DNA of 64,000 nt from Algoriphagus ratkowskyi (GTDB taxonomy: Bacteria > Bacteroidota > Bacteroidia > Cytophagales > Cyclobacteriaceae), in NCBI RefSeq assembly GCF_002150505.1, contig NZ_MSSV01000009.1:229899-293898 (forward strand), given 5' to 3'. The translations under genes were made by a program, and so were the position numbers. Below are positions 1 through 9,178 of this stretch, piece by piece. Under the pieces are notes generated by a model that ran no database searches, was not told where the DNA came from, and saw nothing but the letters and a program-made list of their open reading frames with translations. Each line of letters begins with the position of its first letter. Within the stretch, counting starts at the first letter, position 1.

Positions 1-27
1 AAGGCCTTTTCGTTTGAAAAAGCCCTT
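1..27. terminator. terminator-like hairpin at window edge
   Basis: A GGCCTTTTC / GAAAAAGCC inverted repeat with a four-base loop sits at the very start. It probably ends a gene that lies outside the window. Its direction cannot be decided from what is visible. Confidence 0.3.
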
Positions 28-144
28 ATGCCAAAGTTAGGAAAAACAAGCAATCTTTTGATAAAAAGCTTATTTAATCGTTTTTTTGCATTCCTTTTAA
101 CTTATTCGCGGACTGAAATACACCCGCACTAACAAATACATCAA

Positions 145-1596
145 ATGGCATTTAATAAACGAATCAAAATCAAGACCATCCTGGATACAAATCCGATTGG
201 AACAGAAGTGACGCTGATGGGCTGGGTTCGTACCAAAAGAGGAAACAAAAACGTTTCTTTCATCGCACTGAATGACGGCTCTATCATTACCAATTACCAA
301 GTGGTGGCTGATCCAAATTTAATTTCTGAGGAAGTTCTTAAAAAATGTACCACTGGCGCCTGTCTTAAAGTCACTGGAAATGTAGTAGCCTCTCAGGGTG
401 CTGGACAAAGCTCAGAGCTCAATGCTATAGTTATTGAAATATTAGGCGAAGCAGATCCTGAAAAATATCCCCTGCAGCCAAAAAAACATTCGATGGAATT
501 CCTTCGAGAAAATGCGCATTTGAGAATGCGTACCAGTACGTTTAGCGCTGTTTTCAGAGTTAGACATGCCTTAGCTTTTGCCGTACATAAATATTTCAAT
601 GACAAGGGATTTTTCTACATCCATACACCAATCATCACAGCCTCTGATGCAGAAGGTGCTGGGGAAACATTTAAAGTAACTACGCTTGACCTGAAAAACC
701 CGCCAAAGAATGATGACGGAACGATAGACTATACGAAAGATTTCTTTGAAAGAGAGACCAATCTGACGGTTTCTGGGCAATTGGAAGGCGAACTTGCAGC
801 CATGGCCCTAGCAGACATCTATACATTTGGCCCAACTTTCCGTGCTGAGAATTCGAATACTACCAGGCATTTGGCTGAGTTCTGGATGATAGAGCCAGAA
901 ATGGCTTTCTACGATGCAGAAGACAATGCTGATCTAGCAGAGGACTTCTTGAAATATGTGATTCAATATGCACTTGACAATTGTGGGGAAGATTTAGCAT
1001 TTCTTGATGCCAGACTTCTGGAGGATGAAAAGGTTAAGCCTGCAGATCAGCGTAGCGAAATGAGCTTAATTGATAAGTTGAAATTTGTTGCAGATAATGA
1101 CTTCGTAAGAATCACATACACGGAGGCCATTGATATTCTAAGAAATTCTAACCCTAACAAGAAAAAGAAATTCTCTTACCTAATCGATTCTTGGGGTGCG
1201 GATTTGCAATCTGAGCATGAGCGATTCTTGGTTGAAAAGCATTTCAAAAAGCCCGTTATCTTGACTGATTACCCTAAAGACATCAAGTCGTTCTACATGC
1301 GTCAAAATGAAGACGGAAAAACTGTGGCGGCTATGGACATCCTATTTCCTGGTATAGGTGAAATAGTAGGAGGATCGCAGCGAGAAGAACGTATGGATGT
1401 GCTGACCAAAAGAATGGAAGAAATGAACATCCCACAAGATGAAATGTGGTGGTACCTAGACACCAGAAGATTTGGAGCGACACCGCATGCAGGCTTCGGA
1501 CTTGGCTTTGAGCGAATGGTACTCTTCGTCACAGGAATGGGTAATATTAGGGATGTGATCGCATTCCCACGAACTCCCGGAAATTCCGAATTTTAA
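145..1596 (+). CDS. asnS: asparagine--tRNA ligase
   Basis: Charges tRNA-Asn with asparagine in the cytoplasm. The 483-residue protein has the layout of a class IIb synthetase. An N-terminal OB-fold anticodon-binding domain spans about residues 15-115 ([10 protein letters not shown] start), followed by the catalytic core. Class II motif 2 is visible as [11 protein letters not shown] near residue 232. Motif 3 lies near residue 450 onward ([10 protein letters not shown], then the family-typical C-terminus with FPRTPG). Length is normal for bacterial AsnRS. AsnRS rather than AspRS is supported by the absence of the large bacterial AspRS insertion and by the FRAENSNT motif. It is a monocistronic rightward gene closed by a strong terminator directly after the stop codon. 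The ATG chosen gives the full OB-fold. Confidence 0.97.
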   Translation: MAFNKRIKIKTILDTNPIGTEVTLMGWVRTKRGNKNVSFIALNDGSIITNYQVVADPNLISEEVLKKCTTGACLKVTGNVVASQGAGQSSELNAIVIEILGEADPEKYPLQPKKHSMEFLRENAHLRMRTSTFSAVFRVRHALAFAVHKYFNDKGFFYIHTPIITASDAEGAGETFKVTTLDLKNPPKNDDGTIDYTKDFFERETNLTVSGQLEGELAAMALADIYTFGPTFRAENSNTTRHLAEFWMIEPEMAFYDAEDNADLAEDFLKYVIQYALDNCGEDLAFLDARLLEDEKVKPADQRSEMSLIDKLKFVADNDFVRITYTEAIDILRNSNPNKKKKFSYLIDSWGADLQSEHERFLVEKHFKKPVILTDYPKDIKSFYMRQNEDGKTVAAMDILFPGIGEIVGGSQREERMDVLTKRMEEMNIPQDEMWWYLDTRRFGATPHAGFGLGFERMVLFVTGMGNIRDVIAFPRTPGNSEF

Positions 1597-1602
1597 CACA
1601 CG

Positions 1603-1632
1603 AAAGCCCGATAGAAATATCGGGCTTTTTTT
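1603..1632 (+). terminator. Rho-independent terminator of asnS
   Basis: An AAGCCCGAT / ATCGGGCTT stem followed by seven T residues begins seven bases after the asnS stop codon. Confidence 0.85.
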
Positions 1633-1758
1633 GATTGTTATTTATTGTGGCAATGGTTACAAAATAATTACGCAAAGAACACAGCTAAATAGTGTAGTGA
1701 AAATTGATAAGCCAAAAAATCCCTACAGGACATTAAAAAGTTGCTTAAAAGCTATGAT

Positions 1759-3228
1759 TTAAGAAATATTCAGTTGAATATATGTTTCAGGGATTGCATC
1801 TATTATATCACTTGCAATCAAAGACCTTCTTTTAGATTTTGAGGCTATTTCTCCTGCCAAACCATGATGAAATACTCCACAAAGAACAGCGTTCTCCGGA
1901 CTATACCCCATACCTAAATACGAAGTAATCATCCCTGTAAGTACATCCCCAGATCCGCCAGTAGCCATGTACTTAGTGCCGGATGAGTTAAAAATTTGTC
2001 TGCCATCAGGTAAGTTTATTACTGTATTAGCACCCTTTAAAACCAGAATTAATTTGTTATCCATGCAAAATTTCTTAGCCATTTCCATTCTTTTAGAATG
2101 ATCTGCAGCTGGCCCCAAAAGACGTGTAAATTCACCGATATGTGGCGTCAAAACAGAGTTCTTTGGCAACAGATGCAATAGATCAAGATTTCTTGCAAGT
2201 AGATTCAGAGCGTCAGCATCGATAACTATCGGCTTTTTGAAATCTTGCAGAAACTGTTTGAATAAACGGTCTCTATTACCTATACCCCACCCAGGTCCAA
2301 TCCCAACAGCATCGTAAATCTCAGGATTGGGTATTAATCCCCAAGAAGACATTGCCTCAGGAACAGCAGTCTGAATAATAGCTCGCTCAGAATCCTCCAT
2401 ATGGCATGTAACCAACCCAGATCCAGTACGTAATGCACTTTTGGCACAAAGAATTAATGCTCCCATCTTACCGGGGCTACCGCCTACAAGTAGAACCTTA
2501 CCCATATCACCTTTATAACTGAACCTGCTAAATATTTTGTGCAAAGGGCGAATATCAACTGCTTCCAAATAATAAAAAGTTGACATTAGGTTATTATAAG
2601 CCTCTTCCAAAATACCAATCTTTAGCACTACTAGTTCACCTACAAATTCAGCGTTCTCTGGATACATGAGTGAAAGCTTAGGGAACTCAAAACTGACTGT
2701 AAAATCTGCTTTAATTGCAGTTCCATTCACTACTTCATCTGACGGCAGACCTGAGGGAACATCAATGCTAATTACTGTTCCTTTAAATGTATTTAGCTTT
2801 CGTATAATTTCAATAGCATCAGTCCGCAACTCACCCTTCAGTCCTACTCCAAGAAATGCATCTATCAAAATTCCACCATTAGGGAATACCCAATCTTCAA
2901 AATCGTGGATTTGAATGATTTCGGGAAGACTGCTAAAATTCACGAGCGCATCTTTGCTCAGTCTTTCAATAGACTTGAAACAATTAAGTATCGAAACTGA
3001 ATAGGATTGATCTGCTAGCATCCTAGCAACAGCAAAACCGTCACCTCCATTATTCCCAGCGCCTACTGCTATTTGAATAGGTTGATCTATGGGTAACTCT
3101 TGGTTTAAAAACCAATTGACAAACTCCGTAGAAGCGGCTTCCATCAACTCATGACTAGTTTGACCAGATCGGCTCAACTGATTGGAATCCAATTCTTTGA
3201 TTTGAATCCCCGAGAGAATTTTTTGCAT
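1759..3228 (-). CDS. nnr: bifunctional NAD(P)H-hydrate epimerase / ADP-dependent NAD(P)H-hydrate dehydratase
   Basis: Repairs damaged nicotinamide cofactors. The N-terminal YjeF_N-type half (about residues 1-215) epimerises the R and S forms of NAD(P)HX. The C-terminal ribokinase-like half (about 225-489) dehydrates S-NAD(P)HX using ADP. Visible signatures are GAGNNGGDGFAVARML in the epimerase half and TGGSGDVLTGM near residue 425 in the dehydratase half, with GIGPGWG and the DADALNLL segment between them. At 489 residues it matches fused bacterial Nnr proteins. Its start lies two bases after the stop of the upstream transporter gene on the same strand, so the two are probably co-transcribed. 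No lesion is seen. Confidence 0.95.
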   Translation of the reverse strand: MQKILSGIQIKELDSNQLSRSGQTSHELMEAASTEFVNWFLNQELPIDQPIQIAVGAGNNGGDGFAVARMLADQSYSVSILNCFKSIERLSKDALVNFSSLPEIIQIHDFEDWVFPNGGILIDAFLGVGLKGELRTDAIEIIRKLNTFKGTVISIDVPSGLPSDEVVNGTAIKADFTVSFEFPKLSLMYPENAEFVGELVVLKIGILEEAYNNLMSTFYYLEAVDIRPLHKIFSRFSYKGDMGKVLLVGGSPGKMGALILCAKSALRTGSGLVTCHMEDSERAIIQTAVPEAMSSWGLIPNPEIYDAVGIGPGWGIGNRDRLFKQFLQDFKKPIVIDADALNLLARNLDLLHLLPKNSVLTPHIGEFTRLLGPAADHSKRMEMAKKFCMDNKLILVLKGANTVINLPDGRQIFNSSGTKYMATGGSGDVLTGMITSYLGMGYSPENAVLCGVFHHGLAGEIASKSKRRSLIASDIIDAIPETYIQLNIS

Positions 3229-3230
3229 AG

Positions 3231-4544
3231 TTATGCCCTTTCAGTATTTAGACCCTTTTTAGGGATTGTGACTAAAAGTAGGAAACCTAGACCAACAAGA
3301 AAAAATATACCTAAGGAAAGCGCTGAATTCCTCATACTTCCAGTGATTTGCTCAATAAATCCATATGAGAATGTACCAAGAACTATTGCCAGTTTTTCTG
3401 TTACATCGTAAAAGCTAAAGTAAGAAGCATGATCGGTAGTGTTTCTAGGAATTAATTTTGAAAAAGTTGATCTTGAGAGGGATTGTATCCCACCCATAAC
3501 AAAACCTACTATAAATGCCAAGGCAAAGAATTCATAGACAGTATACACATAATAAGCACCTGCACAGATCCCTACCCATATCATTACCATAATTACCAAA
3601 CTTTGCTTATTCCCATACTTTTTGGAAATAAAAGCAAAGAAATAGCTACCTGCAATTGCAACAATCTGAATAATCAAAATTGTGATAATTAATTGGTCAC
3701 CGGGCAGTCCAAGCTCTTTATCACCAAATGTGGCGGCCAAATACATAACCGTTTGAACACCCATTGAGTAAAAAAAGAATGAAGCTAAGAAGCGATACAT
3801 TACTTTGATTTGCTTGACTTCATTCCAAACTTTCCTGATTTCCTGATATCCTTTTAGTAAAAACTCCCTTTTAATATCTTTCCCAAAAGGATTTTGAGGC
3901 AGGATTTTAAAAGGAATCTGAGCAAATCCAGCCCACCAAAGACCAGTAATTAAAAAAGAATACCGCGCTGCCATCCCACCATCAGATAGCATAAACCAAG
4001 AGGGGAATTGTATCATCAACAAGTTGACAACCAAAAGAATTACACTACCAACGTATCCTAGGGCGAATCCCTTTGCGCTTAGTAGGTCATACTTGTCAGG
4101 AGTAGTAATCTCAGGCAAATAGGCATTATAAAACACAATACTTCCTGCATACCCCACACTGGCTAGCACACTGAAACAAATACCCCACTCCAGATTATTA
4201 CCATCAAAAAAGAACAAGGCAATACAGGATATAGAACCGAGATAAGCAAAGAACTTCATAAACTGAAGCTTCTTCCCACTTGCATCGGCTATACCAGAAA
4301 GTATAGGCGAAATCAATGCTATAATTAAAAATGAAAAGGAAATGGAATAGGAATACAAAACAGTATTAACTACCTCAAAGCCAAAAAAATTAACGGTATC
4401 ATTAACATTGAGCCCTTTGGTAACACTGTTGAAATAAACAGGGAATATTGTTGAAGTAATAACTAAACTATAGACTGAATTTGCCCAGTCGTACATCACC
4501 CAGGCATTTTGAACCTTCTTAGTGTTTTTAAGGGATGAAAGCAT
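3231..4544 (-). CDS. MFS transporter, UMF1 / Atg22-like family
   Basis: Integral membrane protein of 437 residues with about twelve hydrophobic segments. The N-terminus VQNAWVMYDWANSVYSLVI is typical of the UMF1 (Atg22-like) branch of the major facilitator superfamily, whose fungal relatives export amino acids from the vacuole. The bacterial substrate is unknown. A loop with KRSTFSKLIP-like character (QSLSRSTFSKLIPRNTT) lies near residue 370, as in other family members. The stop is two bases from the start of nnr, so they probably form an operon. The start directly follows a leftward terminator of the ExbD operon, so the pair needs its own promoter in the roughly 60-base gap or within the terminator region. 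Confidence 0.88.
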   Translation of the reverse strand: MLSSLKNTKKVQNAWVMYDWANSVYSLVITSTIFPVYFNSVTKGLNVNDTVNFFGFEVVNTVLYSYSISFSFLIIALISPILSGIADASGKKLQFMKFFAYLGSISCIALFFFDGNNLEWGICFSVLASVGYAGSIVFYNAYLPEITTPDKYDLLSAKGFALGYVGSVILLVVNLLMIQFPSWFMLSDGGMAARYSFLITGLWWAGFAQIPFKILPQNPFGKDIKREFLLKGYQEIRKVWNEVKQIKVMYRFLASFFFYSMGVQTVMYLAATFGDKELGLPGDQLIITILIIQIVAIAGSYFFAFISKKYGNKQSLVIMVMIWVGICAGAYYVYTVYEFFALAFIVGFVMGGIQSLSRSTFSKLIPRNTTDHASYFSFYDVTEKLAIVLGTFSYGFIEQITGSMRNSALSLGIFFLVGLGFLLLVTIPKKGLNTERA

Positions 4545-4552
4545 AGTATAAA

Positions 4553-4583
4553 AAAAAGCTATCCCGATTTACAGGATAGCTTT
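4553..4583 (-). terminator. Rho-independent terminator of the exbB-exbD operon
   Basis: On the minus strand an AAAGCTATCC / GGATAGCTTT stem is followed by a run of eight T. It lies between the second exbD and the transporter gene, so it separates two leftward units. Confidence 0.8.
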
Positions 4584-4605
4584 AATATTTAATAAAGTAT
4601 ATGTA

Positions 4606-5064
4606 CTATTTAACTTTTCCTATTGAAGCATAAAGCACTCTTCTTGCGTCAGCTTCTCTAAGTTCATTCTGAACATCAGAAATTGGACCCATTTTAACGT
4701 CTCTATCAACTTTCATAGATATAGTAATACCTCCTCTGTCCGATTCAGGAAGCATATCACGCTCTTGATTTACCCACTGTACAATATCAGGAGTATTCAT
4801 GAGCGCATCGTTTGCTTGTACTCTAGGCTCAGTGCCGTGAAGTGCTGTATTCTTAGGTTTTCCTATGAAAATATAAGAAATAAGCGTCTTCTTCTGAAGC
4901 TTCTGAAGCTGAGTAGCAGCAGGGATCTTTTGCTCAACTAATATCTCTTGCTCTCTCAACACAGTTGTTACCATGAAGAAGAAGAGAAGCATAAAGATAA
5001 TATCTGGTAAAGCCGAAGTAGGTATATTTACCTCTGCTTTTGTTTTCTTTCCAAACTTTGCCAT
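4606..5064 (-). CDS. exbD: ExbD/TolR-family biopolymer transport protein (second copy)
   Basis: Membrane-anchored component of an ExbB/ExbD proton channel that powers TonB- or Tol-type outer-membrane processes. The 152-residue protein has a short cytoplasmic N-terminus, one transmembrane helix (about residues 20-40, ALPDIIFMLLFFFMVTTVL) and a periplasmic domain. The Asp at the start of the helix is in the position of the conserved proton-carrying Asp of ExbD/TolR. It is the last gene of the operon, starts one base after the first exbD stops and is followed by a terminator. Two different ExbD proteins in tandem are common in Bacteroidota. The two differ in length and periplasmic sequence, so they are not a recent duplication. 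Confidence 0.92.
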   Translation of the reverse strand: MAKFGKKTKAEVNIPTSALPDIIFMLLFFFMVTTVLREQEILVEQKIPAATQLQKLQKKTLISYIFIGKPKNTALHGTEPRVQANDALMNTPDIVQWVNQERDMLPESDRGGITISMKVDRDVKMGPISDVQNELREADARRVLYASIGKVK

Positions 5065-5065
5065 A

Positions 5066-5701
5066 TCAATTTCCTCCTATTTTATCAGGTTCTGCAATAG
5101 ATATCGCCATCGGTATCCCCTCTTTTCCACGATCTATCAAGCTTTCCTCCGCGTCATTCTTACCGGTCAAAGCTCTATATTCATCCGTACTTAGATTAAC
5201 TCTAGCAGCATAGATATCAAAATATGCTTTTTTAGCTAAATCGAATACTTCAAGATACTTTTCATAGCTCGTGCCACGGTCAGTCTTAATAGATATTACT
5301 GCGTCTCCCGGATCATCAGATGATTCTGGATTTCTACCCGCTAGCGCTTTTACTGAAGCCGGAAGTGAATTGTATAAGGCAACTGATGCTTCATCAGGTG
5401 ATCCGAAGTTCATAATGAATGCCTTCAACTCTTCATCAAGCCCGTCTGTGTTATCTCTATAATCACCTTCGATCAAATATTGATCGTTAGAATTTATTCG
5501 AATAACAAAGATGTTTCTTTCGTTCAAATCAATCTCAGGCGGAGGATTGAGTGGATCCAGCTTCGGTGGAAGGACATTCAAAATACCCTTATCCGATGCG
5601 ATCGTTGTAGTGACGAGAAAGAAGATCAGCAGCAGGAAAGCAATATCTGCCATAGAGCCTGCATTGACCTCCGTACTCATTCTATTTTTCTTTCTAGCCA
5701 T
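5066..5701 (-). CDS. exbD: ExbD/TolR-family biopolymer transport protein (first copy)
   Basis: Partner of the ExbB homologue in the same operon. The 211-residue protein begins with a basic stretch (MARKKNRMSTEV), then GSMADIAFLLLIFFLVTTTI with the conserved Asp at the membrane entrance. A periplasmic domain longer than in enterobacterial ExbD follows. It is tightly packed between the three-TM protein (stop one base before this start) and the second ExbD. The longer periplasmic region could set a distinct partner (TonB or peptidoglycan) from the second copy. That is inference. Confidence 0.92.
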   Translation of the reverse strand: MARKKNRMSTEVNAGSMADIAFLLLIFFLVTTTIASDKGILNVLPPKLDPLNPPPEIDLNERNIFVIRINSNDQYLIEGDYRDNTDGLDEELKAFIMNFGSPDEASVALYNSLPASVKALAGRNPESSDDPGDAVISIKTDRGTSYEKYLEVFDLAKKAYFDIYAARVNLSTDEYRALTGKNDAEESLIDRGKEGIPMAISIAEPDKIGGN

Positions 5702-5702
5702 A

Positions 5703-6032
5703 TTACTTTATCGCTTTAGTCACTTCTGTCAATACAATGCTACCAAGAGCAATGATTGCAAGAATGTATGTGGTGATCAACATTCCACCTACCAATTGAG
5801 ATCCACCAGGAGTCAAATTGAAAGGAGATGCTGCAAATTTAGGAAGTACTTCATTGCTTGAAATTGAATAAGCAATAAAGAACAATACAACTATACCGAT
5901 AATTCCCGCCGCAGTTTTAAGCAAGCTCTTTGGATTGTCCAAAGACTTGATCAATGGCATTAATATTGCCAATACAGCTCCAACTCCGATTAGGATGTAA
6001 CTTCCGTATAATAAGATGTCATAAGTATCCAT
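5703..6032 (-). CDS. three-TM membrane protein between exbB and exbD
   Basis: A 109-residue protein of unknown function with three hydrophobic helices (about residues 8-28, 40-60 and 82-103). The short connecting segment is rich in Gly/Pro/Ser (FNLTPGGSQLVGG). No catalytic motif is visible. Genes of this kind recur between exbB and exbD in Cytophagales-type operons, which suggests an accessory subunit of the ExbB/ExbD motor. No biochemical role is established from sequence. It is contiguous with the first exbD (one base apart) and 56 bases from exbB. Confidence 0.8.
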   Translation of the reverse strand: MDTYDILLYGSYILIGVGAVLAILMPLIKSLDNPKSLLKTAAGIIGIVVLFFIAYSISSNEVLPKFAASPFNLTPGGSQLVGGMLITTYILAIIALGSIVLTEVTKAIK

Positions 6033-6088
6033 AATGTAGTTTTTCTTTGAGGTTAACTTTTAATTTAAGGTTTGATAAAATTAACGGT

Positions 6089-6886
6089 TTATCTACCAGT
6101 TAATTTATGTCTTACCAAGATGTCAACCAATGAGATAGAAGCATCTTCCATATCATTAACCAAAGAATCAATTTTAGCTACACAATAGTTGTAAAACAAC
6201 TGAAGGATAATCGCAACGATCAAACCAGCAACTGTGGTCAAAAGGGCGATCTTAATACCACCTGCTACTAGAGAAGGAGAGATATCACCTGCTGCTTCAA
6301 TAGAGTCAAATGCACCAATCATACCGATTACTGTACCCATGAATCCTAACATTGGAGCAAGAGAGATAAATAGAGAGATCCAAATTAGACCTTTTTCTAA
6401 TCTACCCATTTCTACAGAACCATAAGAAATAATAGACTTCTCTACCATTTCGATTCCTTCTGAGTATCTCATCAAACCTTGTGTAAAGATCGAAGCTACA
6501 GGGCCTTTAGTGTTTTTAGTAACATCTTTAGCCGCTTCAATTCCACCTGACTCAAGAGCATCTTCTACTTTGATCAACAATTTTTTCGTGTTGGTCGTAG
6601 ATAGATTCAAGGTGATAATTCTTTCCAAAGCAACCGCAAGACCCAAGATCAAACAGATCAATACTGGAGTCATGTAAAGAGGATCACCTTCGATGAACTT
6701 CTCCTTTACTACTTGGTGGAAACTTTGCTCCTCTGCGACGATCTCATCATCTACAATTGTGGGAGATGCGGCAGGCTGAACTGCTACTGGGGTTGTTTCT
6801 TCTTGTGCTGCAGTATCTTGTGCGTTAGAAATAACGGGTACGAATAGGATGCCTGCAAGCATGAACAAAGCGATTAACTTTCTCAT
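6089..6886 (-). CDS. exbB: MotA/TolQ/ExbB proton channel family protein
   Basis: Forms the pentameric inner-membrane channel that, with ExbD, couples proton flow to outer-membrane work. The ATG at 6886 is preferred over an in-frame start 87 bases upstream because it gives a clean signal-peptide-like N-terminus (MRKLIALFMLAGILFVPV, cleavage after SNA) of a 265-residue protein. Three transmembrane segments follow (about 68-90, 165-190, 205-228). The MotA/TolQ core is visible in SLAPMLGFMGTVIGMIGAFD and in the last helix with the TTVAGL motif. An N-terminal cleavable signal is frequent in Bacteroidota ExbB. First gene of a four-gene operon ending at the terminator near 4.57 kb. Confidence 0.93.
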   Translation of the reverse strand: MRKLIALFMLAGILFVPVISNAQDTAAQEETTPVAVQPAASPTIVDDEIVAEEQSFHQVVKEKFIEGDPLYMTPVLICLILGLAVALERIITLNLSTTNTKKLLIKVEDALESGGIEAAKDVTKNTKGPVASIFTQGLMRYSEGIEMVEKSIISYGSVEMGRLEKGLIWISLFISLAPMLGFMGTVIGMIGAFDSIEAAGDISPSLVAGGIKIALLTTVAGLIVAIILQLFYNYCVAKIDSLVNDMEDASISLVDILVRHKLTGR

Positions 6887-6948
6887 AATGTTGATTTTAA
6901 ATAGTCTTTTGATAAAGGTTAAATGGTTTCTACTCTGGAATCGAGTTT

Positions 6949-6982
6949 TAAAGTTATCATTTTTTAAATTCAAAAAACAAAC
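6949..6982 (-). promoter_or_regulatory. candidate Bacteroidota-type promoter for exbB operon
   Basis: On the minus strand a GTTTG box is followed after 21 bases by TAACTTTA, close to the Bacteroidota housekeeping pattern TTTG-N(17-23)-TAnnTTTG. It ends about 60 bases before the exbB start. The match at the -7 box is seven of eight. Confidence 0.3.
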
Positions 6983-7405
6983 GACTCTTTTAGAATTTTG
7001 TGAAAAATCAGGCTTATATCTCAGGATTAAGCAAGCTTTTACACGAACGGAAGTATTTCCTTTTACATTTTAAAAGACACGTAGCTCCAAAACTCTATGG
7101 TAAGGTTCTTATTTTTTCTCAGAAAGAAAAATAAAATTGTCTCCTAACGTATAGCTTTTTTCAAAATGATCAGAATATCCTGATTAATTGGTTTTTATAT
7201 AGTGCGATTAAGAGATATTATTTTAGATGCATAGGTTCTGACTCTGTAAATCCACACTATCCTAGCCTCAAACTATACAGCATTACGAAATTTTAAAACA
7301 CCTAATTCATAATTTCGTGTGCGAAATGCTATTTTTATTATTCACTATTGAGGGATATACAATTTCGAGCAATTGTGTAATAATTGAAAAAACTCTGATC
7401 CGATC
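6983..7405. other. intergenic region with no recognised gene
   Basis: An AT-rich gap between the exbB promoter region and the end of the GH30-like gene. I see no coding-like frame, strong hairpin or repeat in it. Confidence 0.4.
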
Positions 7406-8977
7406 CTATTTTTCTAATATTACAGTGACTATCGACCTAGCTGGAATAACAACCGAGTTCCCAGATGTCCCCACATCTACAAACTCTAAACTCTTATTCT
7501 GTGAAGTAATGTAGAGACGTTTCATCGTGTAGGAGGAGTTATCCCCTGTCAAACTCACCTTTAAATCACCTATCTCAGAGTTCACCACAATCATCACAAC
7601 CTCACGCTGGTCAGCCGACTGATAAGCTGAAACCAAAAACTCTGGCGACTGATACTTTGAATTATTCAGTTCAACTCCAACACGTTTATATCCTGGCCGA
7701 ACAAACCTACTGAAGTTACCCAACCCCCAAAGCATTTTGCTTTCGTAGAAATCACCATCTTCCTTATTTTTGTCGATGTAAATTAAACCATCCTTATAGT
7801 CATAGGGAGATAGTGCAATCCACCAATGCCAGGCACTTGCATTGGAAATAGTGAGGTCATTGTGAATTACTTTAGCAATGTAGAGCGCTGGATCAATTCC
7901 CAGATCCCTACCATTCCCTTTGATTTCTCCGGCATTATCTCCCAAAATACAGTATTCGCTCATCCAATAACCAAGCCCCTCTATCGTATTTAGAGCTGTT
8001 CTGAGGCTTTCCCTCTGACTAATTGCGGAGGCAAATGGAGAGGTTGAAAAGTAACTATGTGCAGAAATGGATTTGCTTACATGCTTCAAGTCACCAATGT
8101 AATTGAAGGATTCTGGCTGAAAGAAATCCGTAATCTGCTCTCCTCTCCCACTTTTATCCGCTTGCTCATAGAGATAATTGATTTTTCCGGCTTCAGCAAT
8201 ATCAATCTTGGTCTCCAATTTATTTTTCTCCAGAGCATCATCTAAAGCCTTGACAATCTCAGCTATTTCCGCATTAAAAAAAGGCGTTCCTTCTTGCCCC
8301 CTATCTGACCAATCCCACTGCGGTTCATTCACAGGACTCACATAGTCTATGTTCAGCCCTTTCTCTCCAAGACCTTTAATTACCTGCGCCAAATATTCGC
8401 CGTAGGCGTTATAGTGATCTGATTTAAGATTTGATCTCCCAAGTATGGCATATGCCTGGCCAGTATCCGTCATAGAAACTGGAGGGCTATTGGCAAAGAC
8501 TAACAAATTTGCAACACCATATTTTTTGGCAGCCTTGGCAAACCAAACTTGCCCCGCTTGCTTTGACCAATCGTAAGATCCATCAGCATTCATAAAAGAC
8601 TCCGCTCGCCTCCACTCATCGCGAATACCACTTTGTGCACCTTGTTCTGCACTACCAGCTCCGATATTAAATCTCCACATTGACAAACCTATACCTTTCG
8701 GGTTTCCCGCACCATCATTCTCATTGCTGAAAAGTAGTTCGGCAATTGAATTTTTCTTTTGATCTGGCCAAAGTCCTACAAATTGCGCTGACCAGGCATC
8801 TGAAGCTCCAAAATGCTCAATAGTCTGGTAGGTGTCTTTAGTGAGGAGGTGTATATCTATAGTCTCTGAAAGGCTTAGATCCACTGGCTTTACTTGGGCA
8901 TTAACTTTAAGTGTAAGGAAAATTGCTATCCCAACAAATAAGATGGTATTCTTATACATAATTTTTCTAGTATCCAT
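7406..8977 (-). CDS. glycoside hydrolase, GH30-like, secreted
   Basis: Predicted exported retaining glycosidase acting on beta-linked polysaccharide or glycoprotein glycan. The start at 8977 is chosen because it precedes a hydrophobic signal (MYKNTILFVGIAIFLTLKV, cleavage after NA). The longer frame adds a non-signal extension. Its (beta/alpha)8 barrel carries the expected clan A residues: acid/base Glu in VSPVNEPQWDW and nucleophile Glu in WMSEYC. An early FGASDAWSAQF segment and a C-terminal beta-domain with SAYQS and PARSIVTVIL are typical of GH30 enzymes. The substrate (beta-1,6-galactan, glucosylceramide or xylan type) cannot be decided. It stands alone, without a SusC/D pair, so it is not part of a visible polysaccharide utilisation locus. 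Confidence 0.82.
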   Translation of the reverse strand: MDTRKIMYKNTILFVGIAIFLTLKVNAQVKPVDLSLSETIDIHLLTKDTYQTIEHFGASDAWSAQFVGLWPDQKKNSIAELLFSNENDGAGNPKGIGLSMWRFNIGAGSAEQGAQSGIRDEWRRAESFMNADGSYDWSKQAGQVWFAKAAKKYGVANLLVFANSPPVSMTDTGQAYAILGRSNLKSDHYNAYGEYLAQVIKGLGEKGLNIDYVSPVNEPQWDWSDRGQEGTPFFNAEIAEIVKALDDALEKNKLETKIDIAEAGKINYLYEQADKSGRGEQITDFFQPESFNYIGDLKHVSKSISAHSYFSTSPFASAISQRESLRTALNTIEGLGYWMSEYCILGDNAGEIKGNGRDLGIDPALYIAKVIHNDLTISNASAWHWWIALSPYDYKDGLIYIDKNKEDGDFYESKMLWGLGNFSRFVRPGYKRVGVELNNSKYQSPEFLVSAYQSADQREVVMIVVNSEIGDLKVSLTGDNSSYTMKRLYITSQNKSLEFVDVGTSGNSVVIPARSIVTVILEK

Positions 8978-9178
8978 TCTGCTTGACCTAAGGAGAATGT
9001 TTAAATTAAGTCTAAAAAAGTATTGAAAATTATCACGATCGAAAAATAGTATCCTTTTAAGGATGTGAGCTGCAGCCGAATCATGCGGATACAATTTCTG
9101 AATCTGCGAGATGCTATCTCAATAGAAGTTAGCAGACAACCGAAAACTAATTGAGTACAGTCCAGTTTTTTCCATTAT

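Noticed and set aside
2666..2914. Open frame antisense to nnr, and similar antisense frames across tamB and others
   Set aside because: They lie fully inside well-supported genes, show no domain and have atypical composition.
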